From an uncultured bacterium (GTDB lineage: Bacteria; Gemmatimonadota; Gemmatimonadetes; Longimicrobiales; RSA9): DNA of 7,387 bases. Each line of letters begins with the position of its first letter. Within the stretch, counting starts at the first letter, position 1. The notes beneath the pieces were generated by a model. That model saw only the letters and a program-made list of their open reading frames with translations. It had not been told where the DNA came from and searched no databases. The position numbers and the translations under genes were made by a program. The DNA is taken from NCBI GenBank assembly GCA_937995995.1, contig CALKIP010000309.1, forward strand, positions 1 to 7,387. The letters run 5' to 3'. Shown in pieces: positions 1-6,002 of the stretch.

Positions 1-58
1 CTGCGACCTCCGCCCGGATCGCCTCGGCGATCTCGTTGCCGTTGATGATCTTCGCCAT
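1..58 (-). CDS. folD: FolD (methylenetetrahydrofolate dehydrogenase/cyclohydrolase), N-terminal fragment
   Basis: Only the first 19 codons are present; the gene continues beyond position 1. They read MAKIINGNEIAEAIRAEVA, which has the shape of the FolD N-terminus (M-A-x-I-I-[DN]-G-[KN]-x-I-A-x-x-I-R). FolD is a cytoplasmic bifunctional enzyme that interconverts 5,10-methylene-, 5,10-methenyl- and 10-formyl-tetrahydrofolate using NADP. The ATG lies 10 nt after the rny stop codon and is preceded by a GAGAGG Shine-Dalgarno-like stretch, so it is probably co-transcribed with rny. The call rests on a short N-terminus and a known rny-folD adjacency in several phyla; the catalytic residues lie outside the window. 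Confidence 0.72.
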   Translation of the reverse strand, partial: MAKIINGNEIAEAIRAEVA

Positions 59-68
59 GAGCCTCTCG

Positions 69-1634
69 TCAACGCGCGAAGTCTACCGCACGCATCTCTC
101 GAATGACGACCACCTTGATCTGGCCCGGGTACTGGAGTTCGTCCTCCAGGCGACGGGCAATTTTCTCACTCAGCTCCGACATAGTGGCGTCGTCCACTCG
201 CTCGGGGTCGACCATGACGCGCACCTCGCGGCCCGCCTGGATGGCGAAACAGCGCTCGACGCCGTTGAAGCTGAGGGCGAGCTCCTCCAGCTTCTCGAGC
301 CGCTTGACGTACGTCTCGAGCATCTCGCGACGCGCGCCGGGCCGAGAGCCGCTGATCGCGTCGGCCGCAGTGACCAGGAACGTCTCCGCGAAGCGGTGTG
401 GCTCCTCGTCGTGGTGCGCCTTGATGGCGTTCAGCACCTGGTCCGGCTCGTTGTACTTCTTGCAGAGGTTCCAGCCGAGTTCGACGTGCGTGCCCTCGTG
501 CTCGTGCGTGAGCCCCTTGCCGATGTCGTGCAGGATGCCCATGCGCTTGGCCATCTGCACGTCGAGCCCCATCTCGGCGGCCATCGTCCCGGCCAGGATT
601 GCCACCTCCTTCGCGTGCTGGAGCTGGTTCTGCCCGTATGATGTACGGAACTTCAGCCGGCCCAGGATCTTCACGATCTCCGGGTGCAGGCCGTGGAGAC
701 CGAGCTCGTAGAGCGTCTCCTCGGCCGCCTGGATGATCGACTCGTCGACCTCCTTGCGGCTCTTCTCGACCACCTCCTCGATCCGCCCCGGGTGGATCCG
801 CCCATCGGCGACGAGCTTCTCGAGGCTGAGCCGCGCAGTCTCGCGGCGGATCGGGTCGAAGCCCGAAAGGATCACTGCCTCTGGCGTGTCGTCGATGATG
901 ACGTCGATTCCCGTGGCCTGCTCGAACGCGCGGATATTGCGCCCCTCGCGGCCGATGATCCGGCCCTTCATCTCGTCCGACGGCAGACTCACCACGGAGA
1001 CCGTGGTCTCCGCTGTCTGGTCCGCGGCCATCCGCTGGATCGCCAGCGAGATGATGTTCTTCGCCTCACGCTCGGCCTCGCGGCGGGCGGTTTCCTTGAT
1101 CTCTCTAACCGTGTTCGCGGCTTCCGCCCGTGCACGGTCCTCGATCTCCGCCATGAGTTGGCGCTTCGCCTCTTCTGCCGATAGGCCGGCCAGGGCCTCC
1201 AGCCGCTGGCGCGCCTCTTCGGCGAGCCGTTCGAATTCCGCGGCCTTCTGCTCGACAGCGCTCAGCCGCACATCGAGCTCCCGGTCGCGGTCCTCCAGCG
1301 CTTGCTCCCTTTGATCGAGGGCGTCGAACTTCCGGTCGAGCGCGTCCCGACGCTCGTCCAGGCGACGCTCCACCTCCTGGAGCTCCTCGCGGCGGCGCGC
1401 CTCCTCGCGCTCCCATGCCTCCTTGGCCTGGTAGGCGGCCTCTCGACCCGCGAGCTCCGCTGCCTTGAGAGCGCGCTCCGCGTCCTGCTCGGCCGCCAAA
1501 CGGATCCGTGCGGCCTCGTCCTCCGCGGTCGCCTTCGCCCGTTTCAGGCGGAGTCTCTCGATGTACCAGCCAATGAATAGGCCGAGGGCGGCGGCTGCCA
1601 GGGCAGTCGCACCCAGCGTGAACATCGTACTCAT
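69..1634 (-). CDS. rny: Ribonuclease Y
   Basis: 521 aa, the usual RNase Y length. RNase Y is a membrane-anchored endoribonuclease that starts mRNA decay in bacteria that rely on it instead of, or beside, RNase E. Domains in order: one N-terminal membrane segment (about residues 5-25, rich in Ala/Leu/Gly, ending WYIERLRLKR); a long charged coiled coil (about 28-200, Glu/Arg/Ala-rich); a KH RNA-binding domain (about 210-275) with the GxxG loop GREG at 228-231 inside GRIIGREGRNIR; and an HD phosphohydrolase domain (about 335-430) with the metal-binding pair H369-D370 in ILHDIGK, plus H340, the HHDE motif near 407 and D425. The C-terminal region (about 435-521) is typical of the family. The start is the first ATG, behind GGAGAG. 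A second ATG three codons on would be too close to the membrane segment to matter. The gene follows a 118-nt structured spacer after zapA and is followed 10 nt later by folD. Confidence 0.97.
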   Translation of the reverse strand: MSTMFTLGATALAAAALGLFIGWYIERLRLKRAKATAEDEAARIRLAAEQDAERALKAAELAGREAAYQAKEAWEREEARRREELQEVERRLDERRDALDRKFDALDQREQALEDRDRELDVRLSAVEQKAAEFERLAEEARQRLEALAGLSAEEAKRQLMAEIEDRARAEAANTVREIKETARREAEREAKNIISLAIQRMAADQTAETTVSVVSLPSDEMKGRIIGREGRNIRAFEQATGIDVIIDDTPEAVILSGFDPIRRETARLSLEKLVADGRIHPGRIEEVVEKSRKEVDESIIQAAEETLYELGLHGLHPEIVKILGRLKFRTSYGQNQLQHAKEVAILAGTMAAEMGLDVQMAKRMGILHDIGKGLTHEHEGTHVELGWNLCKKYNEPDQVLNAIKAHHDEEPHRFAETFLVTAADAISGSRPGARREMLETYVKRLEKLEELALSFNGVERCFAIQAGREVRVMVDPERVDDATMSELSEKIARRLEDELQYPGQIKVVVIREMRAVDFAR

Positions 1635-1648
1635 GATCTCTCCAGGAA

Positions 1649-1664
1649 GGGCGTTCCGACGCCC
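1649..1664 (-). other. GC-rich stem-loop just upstream of the rny ribosome-binding site
   Basis: A perfect 6-bp stem, GGGCGT pairing with ACGCCC around the tetraloop CGGA on the transcribed strand. It ends about 8 nt before the GGAGAG site of rny. Its position would let it influence ribosome access or RNA processing in the rny leader, but it leaves the Shine-Dalgarno itself free. There is no U-tract. The structure is read directly from the sequence; any function is inference. Confidence 0.5.
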
Positions 1665-1680
1665 GGGGCAGGCAGATCAG

Positions 1681-1713
1681 TGCGGCCACCGACCCGTAAG
1701 TGCCGATGCCACA
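1681..1713 (-). other. Imperfect 11-bp stem-loop in the rny leader
   Basis: On the minus strand TGTGGC (1708-1713) pairs with GCCGCA (1681-1686) with one G-U pair. The stem continues, after a bulged G, as ATCGG (1703-1707) against TCGGT (1688-1692) with two more wobble pairs. The loop is 10 nt, CACTTACGGG. The reliance on wobble pairs in both arms is what would be expected if the RNA, not the DNA, is the functional form, but conservation was not tested. Confidence 0.38.
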
Positions 1714-1752
1714 AGCGGTCAAACACCGCCGTCGCGTTCAAACTAGATAAAC

Positions 1753-2070
1753 CTAGGGGCGCGATGCAAGGTCCGACGCCGCGAGATGCGACTCGATGTC
1801 GCCCGCCAGCTCACCTGCCAATCGGGCGAGCTCGCGTCGCAGCGCATCCGCCTCGGCCCGTGCCTGAAACAGCTGGTCGGTCAGGGACAGCGCGGCCAGG
1901 ATCGCGGCCTTCTGCACCTCGACCAGCCCGCCCTGTCGCTCGATCTGGACGATTGTGTCGTGAACGTACGCGGCGCACTCCCTCGTGTAGTCGGGCGTCG
2001 CTTCCGACCGAATCGCGTACTCCTCGCCCGCGATCTCGACCGTGACTACCGTCCGGGCGCGCTCGCTCAT
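1753..2070 (-). CDS. zapA: Cell division protein ZapA
   Basis: 105 aa, the normal size for ZapA, a cytoplasmic protein that binds and bundles FtsZ protofilaments and stabilises the Z-ring. The N-terminal globular part (about residues 7-62) has the family pattern VTVEIAGEEYAIRSEATPDY followed by AAYVHDTI and AILAALSLTDQLF. The C-terminal part (about 66-95) is a coiled coil (ARAEADALRRELARLAGELAG) that mediates tetramer formation in the family. The ATG overlaps the TGA of the upstream ZapB-like gene by 4 nt (ATGA), and GGAGG stands just before it, so the two genes are probably translationally coupled. The pairing with a coiled-coil gene supports a shared role at the division site. Confidence 0.92.
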   Translation of the reverse strand: MSERARTVVTVEIAGEEYAIRSEATPDYTRECAAYVHDTIVQIERQGGLVEVQKAAILAALSLTDQLFQARAEADALRRELARLAGELAGDIESHLAASDLASRP

Positions 2071-2381
2071 CGCTCCTCCTCCAGGAACCGCAGCCGGTCC
2101 ATGATCCTGCTCACCCGCTCTCGTGCCTGCTCGAGACGCCGATGCAGGTCACGGTTCTCCGCTTCGAGCCGCTGAACGCGCGCGTTCAGCTCCAGGGGGT
2201 CGAGTCCACCGCCGGTGACTTCACGCAGCGCGTTCTCGAGCTCCTGAATGCGTCGATCCGCGGCCCGCGCCCTGGCGCGCCAGCGCTCGGAATCGTCGAG
2301 CAGCCGACGGACCGACAGCTCCAGCCGGTCCCACTCCTCCGGCCGCCGGATGCGCGGCGGCTCAGGTCCGGCGTTCGACAC
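2067..2381 (-). CDS. Small ZapB-like coiled-coil protein, GTG start
   Basis: 104 aa, mostly predicted coiled coil: about residues 15-50 (RPEEWDRLELSVRRLLDD onward) and 60-104 (LELNARVQRLEAENRDLHRR to FLEEER), with a Gly-rich break (TGGGLDP) between them. No signal peptide or membrane segment. I chose the GTG at 2379-2381 because GGAGGA lies about 5 nt upstream; an upstream ATG at 2426 lacks such a site and would add residues (RCSIGCCAGF) that read like antisense of pheT coding. With this start the gene overlaps the pheT 3' end by 20 nt, and its stop overlaps the zapA start by 4 nt. ZapB in the family is a small coiled-coil Z-ring factor that works with ZapA. Function here is inferred from size, coiled coil and adjacency; coiled-coil similarity alone is weak evidence of homology, so no symbol is assigned. 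Confidence 0.75.
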   Translation of the reverse strand: MSNAGPEPPRIRRPEEWDRLELSVRRLLDDSERWRARARAADRRIQELENALREVTGGGLDPLELNARVQRLEAENRDLHRRLEQARERVSRIMDRLRFLEEER

Positions 2382-4782
2382 CGAGTTCCTCCGAAAGCCG
2401 GCGCAGCACCCGATCGAACATCGCATCCACCTCGTCGTCCGTGAGCGTGCGGTCCGGCGCCCTGAAGCGGAGCCGGTACGCCACGCTGCGCGCGCCCTCC
2501 GGTACCCCCTTCCCTCGATAGAGATCGAAGGGGAACACCTCCTCGAGCATCATCCCGCCGGCCTCGCGGATCACCGCCTCCACCCGGCCCGCGGGCGTCT
2601 CATCGCCAATCAGCAGCGCGGCATCGCGCTCCACCGCCGGGTACGCTGGTGCCGGTTGGTAGACGACCCGCTCACGGCGAGTCATCTCCGGCCGCAGCGC
2701 GACCTCGAGTGCCCAGACCGGCGCGGCCCACGCCGGCGCATCGAGCGCGTCCGGAGCGACGAGTCCACCACCGCCCAGTTCGGCGCCGTCTTCATCGACG
2801 ATGCGGAACGCCTGCCCGGCATCGAGGGGGTAGCGGCCCTCCGGCGCACCGGGCTCGACCGCGGCGCCCCGGACACCGAGCACCTCGACCACTCCGGAGA
2901 TCAGCGCCTTGAGGTCCCACACGTCGAACGCCGGCGCATCCCCGCTCCAGTGCGGTGGCCTGCGTGCGCCGGTCAAGATCGCCGCCACCCGCGTCGTCTC
3001 GATGGGCCGCCCCTCGGATGGATCGCCGGGTGCGAAGGTAGTGCCGATCTCGAAGAGCCGCACGTTGCGCACGGCGCGTGCGAAGTTACGCTCGACCTGG
3101 TGCATGAGGCCGGTGACGAGCGAGCGGCGAAGCCGACCCTCTTCGGCAGAGAGCGGGTTGATCAGTGGGACGTCGCCTTCCGCCTCCGGCGCGAACGCCG
3201 AGAGCCGGGCCTCCATGAAGCCCTGCCCGACGAAGTACGAGCGGAGCCGCGACTCGAGGGCGGCCAGCGCATCGTCCGGCACCGTGGTCGGACGGAACGG
3301 ACCCAACTCCTCGGGGAAGGCGTCGTAGCCGTGGCGGCGCGCGACCTCCTCTACGAGATCGATCTCGCGCTCCACGTCGTACGAGCGGTGCCCGGGCACG
3401 CGCACCCGGAGCGTGTCGCCCGTGCGTTCAGCCACGCGGAAGCCCAGCGGCTCGAGGTACGAGGCGATGTCGTCGGCCCCGAGGTCCACGCCCAGAACCT
3501 GCGAGACTCGCGCGGCCCGCACCGGGACGATCGGCGCCTCCATGGGCTCGGGATAGACGTCCGCCACCGCTCCCACGACCTCTCCGCCCGCGACGTGCTG
3601 CACCAGCTCCACGACTCGCCTCATCGCGCGCTCCATCCCCTCGGGATCGACGCCACGCTCGTAGCGGTAGCTCGCGTCGGTCGACATCCCGAGCGCCCGG
3701 CGCGTACGTCGCGTGATCTTCGGGTCAAAGAGAGCGCACTCGAGGAAGACGTCGGTCGTCTCGGCCGTGACCTCGCTCTCCTCGCCACCCATCACGCCGG
3801 CGACGGCCACGGGACGCTCCGCATCCGCGATCACGACCATGTCCTCCGAGAGGACGCGCCGCTCGCCATCGAGCGTCACGATCGTCTCCCCCGCCCCGGC
3901 ACGGCGGATCCGCACCTCACCACCACCCAGACGGTCGAGATCGAAGGCGTGCAGCGGCTGCCCGAGCTCGTAGAGGACGTAGTTCGTCGCATCCACCACG
4001 TTGTTGATGGGACGCAGCCCCACGGCCCGAAGCCGCATGGCGAGCCACGCGGGCGAGGGCCCGACCTGGACGCCGCGGATCACCGCACCCATGTAGCGAA
4101 GACACCCGCGTGGATCCTCGATCTCGACCGCGACGCCGGCGGCCTCGCCTCGCCTCTCCGACCGCGCGAATCCGAGGTCCGGCCGGACACCGACGGCGCC
4201 GGGGAAGGACGGCAGCGAGAGCCCCGCCTCCCCGCCCGGGGCGAGCTCGCGCGCGACACCCCAGTGGGAGAGGAGGTCCGGCCGGTTCGGCGTCACGTCG
4301 ACGACGAATCGTACGTCGTCCAGCCCCACAGCGGAGACGAAGGACTCGCCCGGCTCGAATTGCCCAGTGAGCTCGAGGATCCCGGTGTGATCGTGGCCGA
4401 GACCGAGCTCGCGCGCACTGCAGAGCATGCCCCGGCTCTCCTCGCCGCGGATCTTCGCCTTGCGGATCTTGAAATCACCAGGCAGCCGTGCGCCTACCGG
4501 AGCGAACGGATAGAAGTGGCCCGCCTCGACGTTCGGCGCACCGCAGACCACCTGCAGCCGCTCACCCGTGCCGGCGTCGACCTCGCAGAGCGAAAGCCGG
4601 TCGGCGTTCGGATGCTGGCGAACCGACTCCACACGCGCCACGACGATGTCCGAGATCGCGTCGGCCAGCGAGACGATCTCGTCGACCGGGGCGCCGTACA
4701 TTGCCAGCCGGTCCGCGATCTCCTGGGGCTTGTCCGAGAGCTCCGGGGCCAGTGCCGTGAGCCAGCGATAGCTTACGTTCAT
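2362..4782 (-). CDS. pheT: Phenylalanyl-tRNA synthetase beta subunit
   Basis: 806 aa, the usual length for bacterial PheT. With PheS it forms the cytoplasmic alpha2-beta2 enzyme that charges tRNA-Phe. Domains in order: start MNVSYRWLTAL, typical of the family; an OB-fold tRNA-binding domain (about 42-150, with HPNADRLSLCEVD, VVCGAPNV and SRGMLCSARELGL); the B3/B4 editing domain that hydrolyses mischarged Tyr-tRNA-Phe (about 215-395, with NNVVDATNYVLYELGQPLHA and GVMGGEESEV); the B5 domain (about 412-482); a catalytic-like core (about 490-690, with INPLSAEEGRLRRSLVTGLM); and the C-terminal FDX-ACB anticodon-binding domain (about 708-803, with YPAVERDAALLI and YRLRFRAPDRTLTDDEV). The ATG is 1 nt after the pheS stop with no good Shine-Dalgarno, so coupled translation is likely. 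Confidence 0.98.
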   Translation of the reverse strand: MNVSYRWLTALAPELSDKPQEIADRLAMYGAPVDEIVSLADAISDIVVARVESVRQHPNADRLSLCEVDAGTGERLQVVCGAPNVEAGHFYPFAPVGARLPGDFKIRKAKIRGEESRGMLCSARELGLGHDHTGILELTGQFEPGESFVSAVGLDDVRFVVDVTPNRPDLLSHWGVARELAPGGEAGLSLPSFPGAVGVRPDLGFARSERRGEAAGVAVEIEDPRGCLRYMGAVIRGVQVGPSPAWLAMRLRAVGLRPINNVVDATNYVLYELGQPLHAFDLDRLGGGEVRIRRAGAGETIVTLDGERRVLSEDMVVIADAERPVAVAGVMGGEESEVTAETTDVFLECALFDPKITRRTRRALGMSTDASYRYERGVDPEGMERAMRRVVELVQHVAGGEVVGAVADVYPEPMEAPIVPVRAARVSQVLGVDLGADDIASYLEPLGFRVAERTGDTLRVRVPGHRSYDVEREIDLVEEVARRHGYDAFPEELGPFRPTTVPDDALAALESRLRSYFVGQGFMEARLSAFAPEAEGDVPLINPLSAEEGRLRRSLVTGLMHQVERNFARAVRNVRLFEIGTTFAPGDPSEGRPIETTRVAAILTGARRPPHWSGDAPAFDVWDLKALISGVVEVLGVRGAAVEPGAPEGRYPLDAGQAFRIVDEDGAELGGGGLVAPDALDAPAWAAPVWALEVALRPEMTRRERVVYQPAPAYPAVERDAALLIGDETPAGRVEAVIREAGGMMLEEVFPFDLYRGKGVPEGARSVAYRLRFRAPDRTLTDDEVDAMFDRVLRRLSEELGVERRT

Positions 4783-4783
4783 G

Positions 4784-5812
4784 TCAAGCGAACTGCTCGA
4801 GGAACCGCACGTCCGCCTCGTAGAGGAGCCGGATGTCCGGTATGCCGTACAGATTCAGTGCGATGCGCGCCGGACCCATCCCGAACGCGAATCCCGTGTA
4901 GCGTTCCGGATCGTAGCCGACGGCTTCGAAGACCGCCGGATCCACCATCCCGGCACCCATGATCTCGATCCAGCCGGTGCCCTTGCACGTGCTGCACCCC
5001 GAGCCGCCACAGATCATGCACGTAACGTCCACCTCGGCACTCGGCTCGGTGAACGGGAAGAACGACGGCCTGAAGCGCACCTTCGTCCGCGTACCGAACA
5101 TGCGACGCGCGAACTCTGCGAGCGTGGCCTTGAGGTCCACGAAGGTGATCCCCTCGTCGACGGCGAGCCCCTCGATCTGCTCGAACGCCGGAGCGTGCGA
5201 GGGATCGAAGGGATCGCGCCGGTAGACCATCCCGGGCACCACCACCCGGATCGGCGGTTGGTGGCTCTCCATCGTATGCGCCTGCGCCGGGGAGGTGTGG
5301 CTGCGTAGCAGGATCCCATCCGCGAGATAGAAGGTGTCCTGCATGTCGGCGGCCGGGTGGTCGAGTGGCGTGTTCAACGCCGTGAAATTGTACCACTCCG
5401 TCTCCGCCTCCGGACCGCGCACACGCGAAAAGCCGAGCGAGCGGAAAACCTCGCAGATCTCATCGATGACCTGGGTCACCGGATGCACCGCTCCCCGCCA
5501 CACGCGTCGGCCGGGGAGGGTGAGGTCCAGTCCGGGCCCCCCTGCACCCGCACCTCGCTTCAGCTCGGCCGAGCGCGCCTCCAGACGCTCCGTGACCGCA
5601 TCCTTGACCCGATTGGCCGCAGCGCCGACCGCCGGCCGATCCTCAGGTGGCAGCTCACCCAGCCGCCGCAGGATCGCTGTCAGGCGCCCTTCCTTGCGCC
5701 CCAGCAGACGGACCCTGGCGGCCTCGAGCGCCTCTTCACTTTCCGCCTCGTCGATGATCCGTCCCGCATCGGATTCGAGGGCTTCCAGTTCTTTTATGAG
5801 TTTGTCCAACAT
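4784..5812 (-). CDS. pheS: Phenylalanyl-tRNA synthetase alpha subunit
   Basis: 342 aa, standard length. PheS is the catalytic class II subunit that activates phenylalanine with ATP and transfers it to tRNA-Phe. An N-terminal coiled-coil arm (about 1-85) for tRNA contact is followed by the catalytic domain: HPVTQVIDEICEVFRSLGF (110-128), GPEAETEWYNFTALN, the RSHTSPAQ motif (about 170-177), motif 2 around MVYRRDPFD (195-203) with EQIEGL, and motif 3 GFAFGMGPARIALNLYGI (307-324). Cys265, Cys268, Cys273 and Cys276 form a C-x2-C-x4-C-x2-C cluster just before WIEIMGAGMV, a variant seen in many bacterial PheS proteins. The frame stays open for 85 more codons upstream, but that part does not resemble PheS. 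The ATG start has its GGGAG only 1 nt away, so the adjacent TTG at 5807-5809 is a possible true start. It follows a 437-nt leader. Confidence 0.97.
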   Translation of the reverse strand: MLDKLIKELEALESDAGRIIDEAESEEALEAARVRLLGRKEGRLTAILRRLGELPPEDRPAVGAAANRVKDAVTERLEARSAELKRGAGAGGPGLDLTLPGRRVWRGAVHPVTQVIDEICEVFRSLGFSRVRGPEAETEWYNFTALNTPLDHPAADMQDTFYLADGILLRSHTSPAQAHTMESHQPPIRVVVPGMVYRRDPFDPSHAPAFEQIEGLAVDEGITFVDLKATLAEFARRMFGTRTKVRFRPSFFPFTEPSAEVDVTCMICGGSGCSTCKGTGWIEIMGAGMVDPAVFEAVGYDPERYTGFAFGMGPARIALNLYGIPDIRLLYEADVRFLEQFA

Positions 5813-5853
5813 GCTCCCGCGCGTGCGGAGTGGATTCGTAGCCTCAGGAACGT

Positions 5854-5870
5854 GGCGGCTTGGATCCGCC
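5854..5870 (-). other. GGCGG/CCGCC stem-loop in the pheS leader
   Basis: A perfect 5-bp all-GC stem with the 7-nt loop ATCCAAG on the transcribed strand, about 42 nt upstream of the pheS ATG. It lacks a following U-tract. In a high-GC sequence a 5-bp stem of this kind can occur by chance, so it matters mainly as part of a run of stem-loops in this leader. Confidence 0.35.
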
Positions 5871-5913
5871 GCGACTCTCGAAAACGTGTGCGGCGGCGCC
5901 GTCGCTCCTTGCA

Positions 5914-5942
5914 ATAATCCTCTGCACTCCGGTTTCGCGCAA
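5914..5942 (-). promoter_or_regulatory. Weak sigma70-like promoter candidate for pheST
   Basis: On the minus strand TTGCGC (5937-5942, 3 of 6 matches to TTGACA) is followed after exactly 17 nt by GATTAT (5914-5919, 4 of 6 matches to TATAAT). GATTAT lies in a short AT-rich patch in otherwise GC-rich DNA. Transcription would start near 5906 and give a leader of roughly 95 nt before pheS. Both boxes fall inside or beside the 16-bp hairpin, so the same bases may be read as DNA or as RNA structure. This is a candidate only. Confidence 0.25.
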
Positions 5943-5959
5943 CACCGGATGCAGAGGAT
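5917..5959 (-). repeat. 16-bp near-perfect hairpin (inverted repeat) in the pheS leader
   Basis: On the transcribed strand ATCCTCTGCA (5950-5959) pairs perfectly with TGCAGAGGAT (5917-5926), and inside it TCCGGT (5944-5949) pairs perfectly with ACCGGA (5928-5933). A single bulged G (position 5927) separates the two on one side, and the 10-nt loop is GTTGCGCGAA. Sixteen pairs with one bulge is far more than expected by chance in a gap of this size. The stem is followed by TATTGCAAGG, not a run of U, so it is not a standard intrinsic terminator on this strand, and the other strand also lacks a T-tract. It could be an attenuator or processing element, an RNA protein-binding site, a DNA operator, or one copy of a dispersed palindromic repeat. 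Confidence 0.75.
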
Positions 5960-5974
5960 CGATACCTGCGGCCC

Positions 5975-6002
5975 GCCAGCGGTGCCCTTCGGGACAGCCG
6001 GC
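5975..6002 (-). other. Imperfect 11-bp hairpin with GAA triloop in the pheS leader
   Basis: On the minus strand GCCGGC (5997-6002) pairs with GCTGGC (5975-5980) with one G-U pair. After a 1x1 mismatch come two more pairs, then a bulged C, and CCC/GGG closes a GAA triloop. It lies 15 nt upstream of the 16-bp hairpin, so the two may stack or compete. Function is unknown. Confidence 0.35.

Larger units (their letters stand above)
1635..1752 (-). other. zapA-rny spacer with three consecutive stem-loops (possible rny leader or small RNA)
   Basis: This 118-nt gap has no convincing ORF. Read on the minus strand it contains three stem-loops in a row: a 5-bp stem GCGGT/ACCGC with loop GTTTG (1715-1729); an 11-bp imperfect stem with wobble pairs, one bulged G and a 10-nt loop (1681-1713); and a 6-bp GC-rich stem GGGCGT/ACGCCC with loop CGGA (1649-1664), ending about 8 nt before the rny Shine-Dalgarno. 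None is followed by a U-tract, so none looks like an intrinsic terminator. A TTGACC (1717-1722) could be a -35 box, but the matching -10 position (TTACGG or TACGGG) is poor. In gammaproteobacteria the 6S RNA gene follows zapA; this gap is shorter than 6S RNA and does not form one long bulged rod, so I do not call 6S. Confidence 0.45.

Noticed and set aside
1635..1752. 6S RNA gene after zapA
   Set aside because: The position matches gammaproteobacterial ssrS, but the gap is shorter than 6S RNA and forms three separate stem-loops instead of one long rod with a central bubble. It is kept only as a hypothesis in the findings.
1681..1755. tRNA-like T-loop word (GTTCAAAC) on the plus strand in the zapA-rny gap
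   Set aside because: No acceptor stem, D-arm or anticodon arm can be placed around it.
2382..2426. Upstream ATG start for the ZapB-like gene
   Set aside because: It has no Shine-Dalgarno, would deepen the overlap with pheT to 65 nt, and adds residues unlike the rest of the protein; the GTG at 2381 has GGAGGA at good spacing.
2248..4962. Long 904-codon open frame on the plus strand opposite pheT
   Set aside because: It is antisense to a clear PheT, is rich in Arg, His, Pro and Asp with no domain pattern, and lacks a ribosome-binding site. High-GC codon bias keeps such antisense frames open.
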